64,000 bases of DNA. Source: Nonomuraea sp. NEAU-A123 (GTDB lineage Bacteria > Actinomycetota > Actinomycetes > Streptosporangiales > Streptosporangiaceae). Shown here piece after piece: positions 1-7,758 of this stretch. Under the pieces are notes generated by a model. That model had not been told where the DNA came from, did no database searches, and saw only the letters and a list, made by a program, of their open reading frames with translations. Positions within the stretch are counted from its first letter, which is position 1. Each line of letters starts with the position of its first letter. Made by a program: the position numbers and the translations under genes. The DNA lies in NCBI RefSeq assembly GCF_018603905.1, contig NZ_JAHFZZ010000003.1, positions 372,001 to 436,000 of the forward strand, written 5' to 3'.

Positions 1-71
1 TTCGCCTCGCTGATCGGGGAGGCGACAGGGTGGTCGGCGTGCGCGAGGTGGCTGATCAGCTGTCTCTCCAT
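1..71 (-). CDS. N-terminal fragment of a divergent gene (truncated by window edge)
   Basis: Only the first 23 codons are visible, reading from an ATG at 71 out of the left edge of the window. The peptide begins MERQLISHLAHADHPVASPI. It is divergent from the ABC importer operon and would share its intergenic promoter region. The start resembles actinobacterial class I SAM-dependent methyltransferases, but 23 residues are too few to claim this. That the frame is open is seen directly; that it is a gene is inferred from its divergent position and correct codon bias. Confidence 0.45.
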   Translation of the reverse strand, partial: MERQLISHLAHADHPVASPISEA

Positions 72-104
72 ATGGACAGATCCTAGTTATCCCCCTATAC
101 CAAC

Positions 105-170
105 TTGACGTGTAGGAATTTGGAGGGTTTCATATGCACATAGCCGACTTATTAAGTAGGGAATAGGGAG
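105..170 (+). promoter_or_regulatory. Promoter region with two TAGG(G)AAT motifs and RBS of the importer operon
   Basis: A TTGACG -35-like hexamer lies at 105-110. The motif TAGGAATT (113-120) recurs as TAGGGAATA (157-165), 44 bp downstream. GGGAG at 166-170 is a ribosome binding site six bases before the ATG at 177. The repeated AT-rich TAGGAAT element in an otherwise GC-rich region resembles the GGAAT core of CymR-type Rrf2 operators. An Rrf2 gene ends this operon, so autoregulation is plausible. This is inference from the motif and the context. Confidence 0.4.
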
Positions 171-176
171 TAGAGC

Positions 177-1214
177 ATGAACGCTCGCAGGGTGCTCGCC
201 GCTCTGGCCGCAACCGCACTCACCGCGCTCGCGGCGGCCTGCGGGAGCAGCGCGTCTCCCACCGGCGCCGGTGCCGCCAAGGAACTGCGCCTCGGCTACT
301 TCCCGAACATCACCCACTCCACCGCCCTGGTCGGCGTCGAGAAGGGCTTCTACGCCAAGCACCTCGGCGTACCGGTGAAGACCAGCACGTTCAACGCCGG
401 CCCGGCCGCGATCGAGGCGCTCTTCTCCGGCGCCATCGACGCCACCTACATCGGCCCGAACCCGGCGATCAACGCCTGGGAGAAGTCCAAGGGCAAGGCC
501 ATCAACATCGTCGCGGGCGCCGCGTCCGGCGGTGTCTACCTGGTCGTCAAGCCCGGGATCAACTCCCCCGCCGACCTCAAGGGCAAGAAGATCGCCACGC
601 CGCAGCTCGGCAACACCCAGGACGTGGCGCTGCGCTACTGGCTGGACAGCAAGGGGCTCAAGACCGACACCAAGGGCGGCGGCGACGTCCACATCGTGCC
701 CCAGGAGAACGCCCAGACGCTGCAGACCTTCGCGACCGGCGACATCGACGGCGCCTGGGTGCCCGAGCCGTTCGCCAGCCGCCTGGTCATCGAGAGCAAG
801 GGCAAGATCCTTCAGGACGAGCGTGAGCTGTGGCCGAACAAGCAGTTCGTGATCACCCACCTGATCGTCCGGCAGGACTGGGCCAAGGCCAACCCCGACC
901 TGCTCAAGAAGCTGCTCGAAGGGCATGTCGAGGCCACCAAGTACCTCAATGACGACCCCACCGCGGCCGCGCAGACCGTCAACACCGCGATCGAGAAGCT
1001 CACCCAGAAGCCGCTCAAGCCCGAGGTGCTGCAGAGCGCGTTCAAGAACATCACGTTCACGAACGACCCCATCGCCTCCTCCCTCACCGGCAGCGCGGAC
1101 CACGCCGTCAAGGTCGGGCTGCTCAAGCCGGTGGACCTGAACGGCATCTACAACCTGAAGCCCCTCAACGAGGTGCTGGCCGCGCAGGGCCAGCAGTCGA
1201 TTTCGGACAGGTGA
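177..1214 (+). CDS. ABC transporter substrate-binding lipoprotein, SsuA/NMT1 type
   Basis: This 345-aa protein is the extracellular binding component of an ABC importer. Residues 1-22 form a lipoprotein signal peptide ending in the lipobox LAAAC, with Cys22 as the lipidation site. The mature part opens with LRLGYFPNITHSTALVG and continues as a type-II periplasmic binding fold of the SsuA/TauA/NMT1 superfamily, which binds sulfonates, taurine or nitrate-like anions. The ATPase gene overlaps its stop by 4 bp (GTGA), and a permease and an Rrf2 regulator follow in the same operon. A sulfonate or other organosulfur substrate fits the family and the Rrf2 link. The substrate itself cannot be read from the sequence, and no SsuD monooxygenase gene lies next to it. 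Confidence 0.88.
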   Translation: MNARRVLAALAATALTALAAACGSSASPTGAGAAKELRLGYFPNITHSTALVGVEKGFYAKHLGVPVKTSTFNAGPAAIEALFSGAIDATYIGPNPAINAWEKSKGKAINIVAGAASGGVYLVVKPGINSPADLKGKKIATPQLGNTQDVALRYWLDSKGLKTDTKGGGDVHIVPQENAQTLQTFATGDIDGAWVPEPFASRLVIESKGKILQDERELWPNKQFVITHLIVRQDWAKANPDLLKKLLEGHVEATKYLNDDPTAAAQTVNTAIEKLTQKPLKPEVLQSAFKNITFTNDPIASSLTGSADHAVKVGLLKPVDLNGIYNLKPLNEVLAAQGQQSISDR

Positions 1215-2017
1215 CGCACATGACGACGCAGTTGGTCGATCGCACGACGGCGGTCCGGCTGGAGGCCGTCTCCAAGGTCTACGGTCACGGCGGCAACGGG
1301 CTGCTCGCCCTCGACAAGGTCTCGCTGTCGGTACGGCCCGGCGAGTTCGTCTGCCTCCTGGGCGCATCCGGCTGCGGCAAGAGCACGCTGCTCTCGCTGG
1401 TCGCCGGGCTCGACAAGCCGACGCAGGGGGAGATCTCCACGGTCGGGCGGCAGGTCGCGATGATGTTCCAGGAGCCGGCGCTGTTCCCGTGGCTCACGGT
1501 CTCGGCCAACGTCGAGATGGCCTTCCGCGCTGAGGGCCTGTCCAAGCAGGACCGTCGTACCAGGGCGGCGGAGTTCCTCGACCTCGTGCACCTGGGCGGG
1601 TTCGGGAAGAAGCGCCCGCACGAGCTGTCCGGCGGCATGCGCCAGCGCGTCGCCCTGGCCCGCGCGCTCGCCCAGTCGTCCTCGTCCTCGGCGTCCTCGG
1701 CGGAGGAGGGCGCGGTGCTGCTGATGGACGAGCCGTTCGGGGCGCTCGACGCGATGACCCGCGACCTGCTGCACGACGAGCTCGAACGCATCTGGCGGGA
1801 GCGGGGGCTGTCCGTCCTGTTCGTCACGCACAACGTCCGCGAGGCCGTACGGCTCGGCGACAAGGTCGTGCTGCTCAGCAGCCGTCCCGGCAGCGTGGTC
1901 GAGGAGTTCCCCATCGAGCTCGCCCGGCCCCGCCGCACCGACTCCGCGGAGGTCGCCGAGCTGGCCGCGAAGATCACCGACCGGCTGAAGGAAGAGGTCA
2001 TGCGCCATGGCCACTGA
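1211..2017 (+). CDS. ABC transporter ATP-binding protein, SsuB/TauB type
   Basis: This 268-aa cytoplasmic ATPase powers the importer. Visible motifs are Walker A GASGCGKST near residue 55, the Q-loop at MFQEPALFPW, the signature LSGGMRQR near residue 140 and Walker B VLLMDEPFGALD. The switch histidine is in FVTHNVREA. The GTG at 1211 overlaps the preceding stop; an ATG three codons later is an alternative start. A Ser/Ala/Glu-rich insert (SSSSASSAEEGA) sits just before Walker B and is not typical of SsuB. It is probably a surface loop, because all catalytic motifs are intact. Confidence 0.9.
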   Translation: MTHMTTQLVDRTTAVRLEAVSKVYGHGGNGLLALDKVSLSVRPGEFVCLLGASGCGKSTLLSLVAGLDKPTQGEISTVGRQVAMMFQEPALFPWLTVSANVEMAFRAEGLSKQDRRTRAAEFLDLVHLGGFGKKRPHELSGGMRQRVALARALAQSSSSSASSAEEGAVLLMDEPFGALDAMTRDLLHDELERIWRERGLSVLFVTHNVREAVRLGDKVVLLSSRPGSVVEEFPIELARPRRTDSAEVAELAAKITDRLKEEVMRHGH

Positions 2018-2042
2018 AGGCTGGGCTGCTGAAGGCTGGGCT
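2014..2042 (+). repeat. Tandem 14-bp repeat between ATPase and permease genes
   Basis: The sequence CTGAAGGCTGGGCT occurs at 2014-2027 and again at 2029-2042, with a degenerate third unit (CTGACGGCTCGGC) following. The first copy contains the TGA stop of the ATPase gene. The repeat lengthens the ATPase-permease spacer, and the permease then has its own strong RBS (AAGGAGG at 2067-2073). It looks like a slippage duplication; no function is apparent. Confidence 0.7.
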
Positions 2043-2079
2043 ACTGACGGCTCGGCCGCTCGACGCAAGGAGGCGAGCG

Positions 2080-2934
2080 ATGGCCGTTGACACGCATGCG
2101 CGGCAGATCGCCGGGCTCGACGCGCTGGAGCTGGCCGGTGACCAGCGCGCCGGGATAGCGTCCCGGGTCTGGGCGCGGGTCTGGCCGATGCTGACCGCGA
2201 TCGCGCTGGTGCTGGTCGCCTGGCAACTGGTCGTGCTGAGCGGTCGCTGGCCCGAGTACGTCTTCGCCGGGCCGATCACCACGTTCCAGGACCTCGGGCA
2301 CCGCCTCGGCGACCCCGAGTTCTACCAGGCCGTGGCGACCACCATGCGCCGGGCCGTCACCGGCTTCGCGCTGGCCGTGCTCGTCGGACTGGTCGTCGGC
2401 GCGGCCGTGTCGCGGGTGAAGGTGCTGCGGGCCGCCTTCGGCGCGCTGATCACCGGCCTGCAGACCATGCCGTCGATCGCCTGGTTCCCGTTCGCGATCC
2501 TGCTGTTCGGGCTGACCGAGAGCGCCATCACGTTCGTGGTGATCCTGGGCGCCGCGCCGTCGATCGCCAACGGCCTGATCACCGGCGTCGACTACACACC
2601 TCCGCTGCTCCTGCGGGCCGGGCACGTGCTCGGGTTCCGGCGGCTGCAGCTCTATCGGCATGTGATCCTGCCCGCCTCGCTGCCGTCGTTCCTGGCGGGG
2701 CTGAAGCAGGGATGGGCGTTCGCCTGGCGCTCGCTGATGGCCGGTGAGCTGCTGGTGATCATCGCCTATCAGTCGTCACTCGGCGAGCAGTTGGCGATCT
2801 CGCGAGAACTGTCCGACTCGCCGGGACTCATCGGCACGATGATCGTGATCCTGGTGATCGGTATAGTGATCGACATGCTATTCGAGGCGGCCGACAGCGC
2901 CTTGCGGCGGCGCTGGGGCCTCAATCCGGTGTGA
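2080..2934 (+). CDS. ABC transporter permease, SsuC type
   Basis: This 284-aa integral membrane protein has about six hydrophobic helices and a BPD_transp_1 domain. The cytoplasmic coupling (EAA) loop is at GHVLGFRRLQLYRHVILPAS, around residues 180-200. It forms the membrane channel with the ATPase encoded just upstream. The start is set by the AAGGAGG ribosome binding site six bases before the ATG. A long N-terminal cytoplasmic extension (about 40 residues, beginning MAVDTHARQIAGLDALEL) precedes the first helix. The last codons overlap the regulator gene that follows. Confidence 0.9.
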   Translation: MAVDTHARQIAGLDALELAGDQRAGIASRVWARVWPMLTAIALVLVAWQLVVLSGRWPEYVFAGPITTFQDLGHRLGDPEFYQAVATTMRRAVTGFALAVLVGLVVGAAVSRVKVLRAAFGALITGLQTMPSIAWFPFAILLFGLTESAITFVVILGAAPSIANGLITGVDYTPPLLLRAGHVLGFRRLQLYRHVILPASLPSFLAGLKQGWAFAWRSLMAGELLVIIAYQSSLGEQLAISRELSDSPGLIGTMIVILVIGIVIDMLFEAADSALRRRWGLNPV

Positions 2935-3329
2935 TGCGGATCTCCGCGCGAACCGATTACGCGCTGCGGGCGGTCAGCGAATTAGCCGCCGCACCGCCGG
3001 GGCCGGTGCCGGCCGAACGCATCGCCGTGGCCCAGAACATCCCGCGCCGCTTCCTCGACAACATCCTGCTGCAGCTCAGACGGGCCGGGCTCATCCACAG
3101 CCTGCGCGGCCCCGACGGCGGCTACTGGCTGGCGCGCCCGGCGGACGACATCACGCTCGCCGACGTGATCGCCGTCATCGAGGGCAAACCCGAATATCCC
3201 GCGCACGGTGGCTATCCAGGTGTCGCGGGACCCTTGGCCGACGTCTGGACCGCGCTGCGCGAGCACGAGGAACGACTGCTCACCGAAGTCACCTTCGCTC
3301 AGATCGTCTCGTCCAAGTTCTCGGCGTAG
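2934..3329 (+). CDS. Rrf2 family transcriptional regulator
   Basis: This 131-aa DNA-binding protein begins MRISARTDYALRA, the characteristic Rrf2 N-terminus, which is why the ATG at 2934 is preferred over the GTG three bases upstream. The winged helix-turn-helix covers roughly residues 1-80 (IPRRFLDNILLQLRRAGLI, then RGPDGGYWLARP). There are no cysteines, so unlike IscR/NsrR it cannot hold an Fe-S cluster and should act like the CymR branch. It is the last gene of the importer operon, with a TGATG overlap to the permease. It probably senses a sulfur metabolite or a partner enzyme and represses the operon. The 3' end overlaps the convergent TPR gene by 31 bp. Confidence 0.88.
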   Translation: MRISARTDYALRAVSELAAAPPGPVPAERIAVAQNIPRRFLDNILLQLRRAGLIHSLRGPDGGYWLARPADDITLADVIAVIEGKPEYPAHGGYPGVAGPLADVWTALREHEERLLTEVTFAQIVSSKFSA

Positions 3330-3778
3330 TGGGAGATGGCCCTGGCGTAGCCGCCCGCCCGGTCTGACTCGGCGACGACCGTGAGCAGCGCGCTGACGGC
3401 TTCGCGCGCCCGGCCCGCGTTGTAGAGCGCCATGGCGTTGAACGTCCGCAGCCCCGCGTCGCCGGGGAACTCCGCCAGCCCGCGCTCGAACGTCTTCAGC
3501 GACTCCGCCACCCGCCCCAGCACCCGGTAGGTGCTGCCCAGCCCGAGAAAGGCGCCCAGCCGGTCCTCGGCGCTCAGCCCGTCACCCGCGAGCGCGCGTA
3601 CATAGAACGGCACCGCCTCGGCCTCCAGGCCGAGCGCGTCGTGCACCCACGCGGCCTGATAGGCCACCTCGGCGTCCTCGGGATGCCGCGCCGCCAAAGC
3701 GACCAGGAGCTCGCGGGCCTCGTCGCGCTCGCCCGCCTCGCGCAGCCCCACGGCCCGCGCCAATTCATCGTCACGCAC
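3299..3778 (-). CDS. Small tetratricopeptide repeat protein
   Basis: This 159-aa, probably cytoplasmic protein consists of TPR-like helical pairs, for example LREAGERDEARELLVALA, YQAAWVHDALGLEAEAVPFY and LGSTYRVLGRVAESLKTF. It has no signal peptide or other domain. The chosen start is the GTG at 3778, where the protein sequence becomes TPR-like. The frame stays open far upstream, but that part is antisense to the CooC-like gene. It is convergent with and overlaps the Rrf2 gene. Its role is unknown; proteins of this size and type are common scaffolds in actinomycetes. Confidence 0.75.
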   Translation of the reverse strand: MRDDELARAVGLREAGERDEARELLVALAARHPEDAEVAYQAAWVHDALGLEAEAVPFYVRALAGDGLSAEDRLGAFLGLGSTYRVLGRVAESLKTFERGLAEFPGDAGLRTFNAMALYNAGRAREAVSALLTVVAESDRAGGYARAISHYAENLDETI

Positions 3779-3847
3779 GCGCTCAGTGTGCCATGATGAG
3801 CGTGACCTGAAACGGTAACGGTTTTCATAATCATCGGGAGGGTGCTC

Positions 3848-4789
3848 GTGAGAGTGGCGTTCGTCGGGAAAGGCGGCAGCGGCAAGACGACGATGTCGGC
3901 GCTGTTCGCGAGATACGTGGCGAGCCAGGGCGGCCCGGTGGTGGCCGTGGACGCCGACATCAACCAGCACCTGGCCCTGGTGCTCGGCGTCGAGGAGCCG
4001 CCGGAGCCGCTGGGCTCCCGGCTCACCGAGATCAAGGAGCTGCTGCGCGGCGACAACCCGCGCATCCCCTCGGCCCAGGCCATGGTCAAGACGACCCCGC
4101 CCGGCCGGGGCTCCCGGCTGCTGAGCTTCAAGGACCTGGCGACCAGCGAGTTCGCGGTCACCACGAGCGAGGGCATGCGGCTGATGGCGACCGGCCCCTT
4201 CAGCGCGGACGACCTGGGCGTGGCCTGCTACCACTCCAAGGTCGGAGCCGTCGAGCTGCTGCTCAACCACCTGGTGGACGGTCCGGCCGAATACGTGGTG
4301 GTCGACATGACGGCCGGGGCCGACTCGTTCGCCTCGGGCCTGTTCACCCGCTTCGACCTGACGTTCCTCGTCGCGGAGCCGACCAGGCAGGGCGTCAGCG
4401 TCTACCGGCAATATCGCGAGTACGCCACCGACTACGACGTGCCGCTCGCCGTGATCGGCAACAAGGTGCACGACCAGTCCGACGTCGACTTCCTGCACGG
4501 CCAGGTGGGCGACGACCTGCTCACCTGGATGGAGCACTCCGCCGCCGTCCGCGCCATGGAGCAGGGCCGCCGCTTCGCCCTCGACGACCTGGAGCCCGCC
4601 AACACCGACGCGCTGGCCATGCTGCTCAAGCACCTCGACGCGCAGACCAAGGACTGGTCCCGCTTCGGCCGCCAGGCCGAGGAGTTCCACCTGCGCAACG
4701 CCCGCTCCTGGGCCAATGCCAAGACCGGTCTCGACCTGGCCGACCAGATCGACCCGGAGTTCGTCTACGGCGGCTGCCCGACCACATGA
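3848..4789 (+). CDS. CooC/MinD-like P-loop ATPase
   Basis: The protein is 313 aa and starts VRVAFVGKGGSGKTTMSAL, a deviant Walker A (KGGSGKT) of the SIMIBI class at the extreme N-terminus. VVAVDADINQH provides the switch-type aspartates, and VVDMTAGADSFASGL lies near the middle. The architecture matches CooC-like ATPases, which help load nickel or other metal into enzymes, and more generally CobQ/MinD proteins. The start at 3848 is preferred because GGGAGGG (3836-3842) lies at the right distance and CooC proteins begin directly at this strand; a GTG at 3842 is an alternative. A CATAAT -10-like element lies at 3826-3831. No CO dehydrogenase gene is nearby, so the client is unknown. Confidence 0.8.
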   Translation: MRVAFVGKGGSGKTTMSALFARYVASQGGPVVAVDADINQHLALVLGVEEPPEPLGSRLTEIKELLRGDNPRIPSAQAMVKTTPPGRGSRLLSFKDLATSEFAVTTSEGMRLMATGPFSADDLGVACYHSKVGAVELLLNHLVDGPAEYVVVDMTAGADSFASGLFTRFDLTFLVAEPTRQGVSVYRQYREYATDYDVPLAVIGNKVHDQSDVDFLHGQVGDDLLTWMEHSAAVRAMEQGRRFALDDLEPANTDALAMLLKHLDAQTKDWSRFGRQAEEFHLRNARSWANAKTGLDLADQIDPEFVYGGCPTT

Positions 4790-4866
4790 CTGTCCCCTCC
4801 GGTCGTCTGGAAGCCCCCGCCGAGCCCATCTAGCGTTCAAGTCAATCCCCGTTGAGAGGAGACAGC

Positions 4867-5253
4867 ATGTCGCTGACCGTTCCGAACGATCTACTCGATC
4901 AGGCCAGAGCGGGCGAGGTCGACGACGCGGCGTTCGTCGCCTGCGTCCGCGACTCTCTGCCGTACGCCTGGTCGGTGATCAGCGAGCTGGTCCAGCACCG
5001 CGACAGGACCGGTGCCGACTTCGCCGACAACCAGGTGCCCCCACCGGACGAGGAGGCCCGCGGCCAGCTCCTGCGCTGCCTGGCCAGCGACTCGATGCGG
5101 GGCGCTCTGGAGCGCCACTTCGGCATCCGCCTGGCCTTCCAGAACTGCCACCGGGTGGCGGTGTTCGCTCCGACGGCCACCGCCGCGTTGCGAGCGTTCG
5201 TCACTCCGCGCGCACAGATCCTCAACCAGAAACCCGAACTGGTGGACTGCTGA
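4867..5253 (+). CDS. SCO5389-family conserved protein
   Basis: This 128-aa soluble protein is conserved across actinomycetes and similar to Streptomyces SCO5389. Diagnostic stretches are PYAWSVISELV, FADNQVPPPDEEARGQLLR and FGIRLAFQNCHRVAVF. No enzymatic motif is evident. The ATG at 4867 is preceded by GAGAGGAG at good spacing; a TTG in frame at 4852 overlaps that RBS and is rejected. A perfect terminator hairpin follows. Its function is unknown in the family. Confidence 0.8.
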   Translation: MSLTVPNDLLDQARAGEVDDAAFVACVRDSLPYAWSVISELVQHRDRTGADFADNQVPPPDEEARGQLLRCLASDSMRGALERHFGIRLAFQNCHRVAVFAPTATAALRAFVTPRAQILNQKPELVDC

Positions 5254-5258
5254 TTCCC

Positions 5259-5291
5259 CTGTGGCGGGCCGGTTCTCCCGGCCCGCCACAG
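5259..5291. terminator. Strong bidirectional terminator hairpin
   Basis: A perfect 14-bp stem (CTGTGGCGGGCCGG / CCGGCCCGCCACAG) with a 5-nt loop lies between two convergent genes ending at 5253 and 5307. No long T tract follows, which is usual for GC-rich actinomycete terminators. Confidence 0.85.
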
Positions 5292-5306
5292 AGCGGCGCC
5301 CGTCTG

Positions 5307-5918
5307 CTAATAGTCGCCGAGTGGCGAGTTGCCGTCGACGAGGTCGCACGGTGCTACAGGGCCGTTGGAGACCCGCGCCCAGATTGCTGCCACGACGTCA
5401 CCCGGCTTGGGGTCATCGTCCACGGCGAACTCCAGTACGCCGGTCTGGCCGGGCTTGATCTTTTGCGGGTCGATCTGAAAGCCGCGGCCGCCAAGGGCCG
5501 TCTCGACGGTGGGCGGGAAGACGGCGAGCGGGGCCTCCTCCTTCGACAGCCAGTTCTCGCCGCGCGGGCGAGTGGCGCACTTCTTGCCCTTGGGCAGGAA
5601 GTCGACGACGATGTTGTAGCCCATCCTCTTCAGGTCGGACTCGAGGGCCTTGGGGTCCTTGGCCTCGTTGATGGTGATGGTGATGGTGCCGTCGGGGTTC
5701 TTGGCCACCGCGAACGCGGGGGTGCCGCCGAACATCAGCGGGAGGGCCACCGCGGCCGCGGCGGCCAGACCCAGCACGGGGGCCAGTACGCCGGCGCGCA
5801 GCAGCTTGCGGCGCGGCTTGGCCGGCTTGGACTCGTCCTGCAGAGCGGTCATCACGAACTCCTTGAGCAGTTGGTGACGGCCCTCAGGAAGATCCCGTTC
5901 CTCCGGAAAAATGGTCAT
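5307..5918 (-). CDS. Single-pass membrane protein, putative partner of the ECF sigma factor
   Basis: This 203-aa protein has a cytoplasmic N-terminus of about 40 residues (MTIFPEERDLPEGRHQLLKE), one transmembrane segment near residues 43-70 (LLRAGVLAPVLGLAAAAAVA) and an extracytoplasmic domain of about 130 residues. Two cysteines, KKCATRP and APCDLVD, could form an exported disulfide. Its ATG overlaps the stop of the sigma gene by 4 bp (ATGA), so the two are translationally coupled. This organisation is typical of an ECF sigma factor and its membrane-bound regulator. However, no HxxxCxxC zinc anti-sigma motif is present, so it is either an atypical anti-sigma factor or a downstream effector. 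Confidence 0.7.
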   Translation of the reverse strand: MTIFPEERDLPEGRHQLLKEFVMTALQDESKPAKPRRKLLRAGVLAPVLGLAAAAAVALPLMFGGTPAFAVAKNPDGTITITINEAKDPKALESDLKRMGYNIVVDFLPKGKKCATRPRGENWLSKEEAPLAVFPPTVETALGGRGFQIDPQKIKPGQTGVLEFAVDDDPKPGDVVAAIWARVSNGPVAPCDLVDGNSPLGDY

Positions 5919-6508
5919 GGGGTGCTCTCCTGGGTGGACCGGACCGCGGTGCCGCGGTCGCCATCTATCTGTCGTCGGGTCACGGCCAGTTCCAGCTTTT
6001 TCCGGGCCCGGGACAACCGGGATTTGACGGTGCCGACCGGGATGCCCAGCGCCTCGGCCGCCTCGGCGTAGTCGAGCCCGGCCCCGGCGCACAGCAACAG
6101 CACATCCTGCTCATGTCTGCGTAACCGTCCGATCGCCGTACGCACCTCGGCCAGCCGCTCCTTGTCGGCGATCTGCCCGACCAACTCCTCGGCGAAATCC
6201 GGGACGGCGTCGTCACGGGGCATCCTGGCCATGACGTTTTCGTGACGCCGCCTGGCCCGTCGCAGGTTGCGAGCCACGTTGGTGGCCACGACGAGCAACC
6301 ACGGCCGCAGCGAACCGCCGTCCGGGGCGAGCCGCTCCCGCAACCGCCACGCCTCCAGGAACGTCAGCGATACCACGTCTTCGGCCACCGACCAGTCACC
6401 GGTCAGCCGGTAGGCGTGGTTGTAAACGCTTTTGGCGTACTGGTCGAAAAGCTCCTCGAATGCTCGTTGATCGCCGTCCCGTATGCGGGCACGCATTTTC
6501 ACATCCAC
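5915..6508 (-). CDS. ECF (sigma-70 family) RNA polymerase sigma factor
   Basis: The protein is 197 aa with both ECF regions. Region 2 is at residues 10-75, including FEELFDQYAKSVYNHAYRLT and AEDVVSLTFLEAWR. Region 4 is at about 125-180, with the helix-turn-helix DYAEAAEALGIPVGTVKSRL followed by SRARKKLE. A Pro/Asp-rich linker joins them. It directs RNA polymerase to its own regulon, presumably in response to a signal sensed by the membrane protein encoded immediately downstream. The GTG at 6508 is used as start; an ATG four codons later (6496) is possible. There is no C-terminal SnoaL-type extension. Confidence 0.9.
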   Translation of the reverse strand: MDVKMRARIRDGDQRAFEELFDQYAKSVYNHAYRLTGDWSVAEDVVSLTFLEAWRLRERLAPDGGSLRPWLLVVATNVARNLRRARRRHENVMARMPRDDAVPDFAEELVGQIADKERLAEVRTAIGRLRRHEQDVLLLCAGAGLDYAEAAEALGIPVGTVKSRLSRARKKLELAVTRRQIDGDRGTAVRSTQESTP

Positions 6509-6623
6509 ACGCGGTACTGTCCGGCAGGCGCGGGCGAGTTCCCCATCGGCCCATTCCCGTCACTCTGTGGCCAGCCATCCTCGGTGAAGCGCCCCTCGCG
6601 CTGGGCATCCGATGATCTCCCGG

Positions 6624-6932
6624 TCATCTCGCGTTCCCCGTCAGCAGAGCGCTCCACATGGCATCTGCCATGCGGAAGGACCAGCGATCACTCTCATGAA
6701 TGACGGTCTTCCCGGCCTGGAAAGCCGTCCGGCGAATGAACCGCAACCCGCCGAGCGTGATCAGTTCGTAGACGACCTCATTGCAGTCGCAGGTCCACTG
6801 CATAACCCGGCCGTCCGGCTCGCCCCCGCGTGGAGGGTTCCATGCCAGTTGGTCGTAGTGCGACTGCACGGCTGATACGTGCGGTGCCGTGCAGCGAGGC
6901 GGAAACCGCCAGTGGACGAGCACCCAACTCAT
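6624..6932 (-). CDS. Small conserved hypothetical protein downstream of the RsbW-like ATPase
   Basis: The 102-aa protein starts MSWVLVHWRFPPRCTAPHVS and includes WTCDCNEVVYELITLGGLRF, with a CDC cysteine pair. No family is recognised. The ATG at 6932 overlaps the stop of the ATPase gene by 4 bp, so the two are co-translated. The composition suggests a small alpha/beta soluble protein with no signal peptide. It is probably an accessory to the ATPase or the XRE/DUF397 module, by position only. Confidence 0.6.
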   Translation of the reverse strand: MSWVLVHWRFPPRCTAPHVSAVQSHYDQLAWNPPRGGEPDGRVMQWTCDCNEVVYELITLGGLRFIRRTAFQAGKTVIHESDRWSFRMADAMWSALLTGNAR

Positions 6933-7447
6933 CCCTTCACCTGACGCCCGCTGCGCGCAGCCCCGACCGTCACGCCTTCCCCGGCGCAGGCAGGCATGGC
7001 CTGACCCGTGAACGTCTCCGCCCAGACCGCGCGCTGTCCCGCACCCAGCAGGCGTACGCCCCACTTGAGCGAGATCTGCTCGACCAGCCACAGACCCCGC
7101 CCGTGACAGTCGTCATCGCCGGACTCGCGCGCTCGTGGAACCGTGTCCGCCCCGTCATCGGTCACCTCAACGCGAACAATCTCGGCATCAACGGCGACTG
7201 CCTCCACCGTGACCACCCCGCCCTGCAGCCCGGAGGCGGTGTGGAGCAGCGCATTGGTGGTCAACTCGCTGACGATCAGCCGCGCATTCTCCACGTCCCG
7301 GTGCCCTGCCGCCGCCAACATCTCCCCGACACAGTGACGAGCCACCGCCACCGAATACGCCACCCCCGGCAACACGACTTCACCAAGAAACCGCTCGCTC
7401 ACCGCGCCACCTCCCAGACCAACGTATTCATGATTGAAGTACCGCAT
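6929..7447 (-). CDS. Anti-sigma-factor-like ATP-binding protein (RsbW/SpoIIAB HATPase)
   Basis: This 172-aa protein has a GHKL/HATPase_c_2 fold. The N-box helix is ARLIVSELTTNALLHT (Glu and Asn co-ordinate Mg-ATP), the G1 box is VTDDGADTVPRA and the G2 box is GRGLWLVEQIS. Such short single-domain kinases abound in Streptomyces and commonly sit beside XRE-DUF5753/DUF397 pairs, as here, where the pair is divergent. The ATG at 7447 is preferred because GGAGAAG lies six bases upstream; a GTG at 7462 extends the frame by five codons. It likely regulates a sigma factor or the adjacent WhiJ-like regulator. The target is not identifiable. Confidence 0.82.
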   Translation of the reverse strand: MRYFNHEYVGLGGGAVSERFLGEVVLPGVAYSVAVARHCVGEMLAAAGHRDVENARLIVSELTTNALLHTASGLQGGVVTVEAVAVDAEIVRVEVTDDGADTVPRARESGDDDCHGRGLWLVEQISLKWGVRLLGAGQRAVWAETFTGQAMPACAGEGVTVGAARSGRQVKG

Positions 7448-7758
7448 GACGGACTTCTCCACGTGCCGAACGGACCGAACGAGACACCGTCCTCACAATC
7501 ACCGCCGCATTCCTGAGGCCATCCATCCGAGATCTTGGCCTGTCACGATTACTCCGGCCATATGACCGAATTGTCCATTCATCGTCATGGCCACACTTAG
7601 ACCTAACGTCTTGCGCTTCAAGAATGCCCACGAAGAAGCTTGTGTAGTAGACGAAATTGGCGCACAATCGGAGCCCAAAACTCCCCTACGAGCGGGGATA
7701 GCTGTCAATACTTGTCAAAGGTACGTCACGCTTGGGGAGACACAAGTGGAGGACGAAC
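7448..7758. promoter_or_regulatory. Divergent intergenic region between RsbW-like and XRE genes
   Basis: This 311-bp stretch has no convincing gene and is noticeably more AT-rich than its surroundings. It must hold the divergent promoters of the ATPase and XRE operons. A direct repeat TGTCAA occurs at 7703-7708 and 7713-7718 (one turn apart), about 45 bp before the XRE start, and could be a promoter or operator half-site pair. GTGGAGGAC at 7746-7754 is the RBS of the XRE gene. Short open frames on both strands lack codon bias. Confidence 0.5.

Noticed and set aside
3779..4840. Long N-terminal extension of the TPR protein (513-codon frame)
   Set aside because: The extension is antisense to the CooC-like gene and of low complexity; TPR similarity begins at the GTG at 3778.
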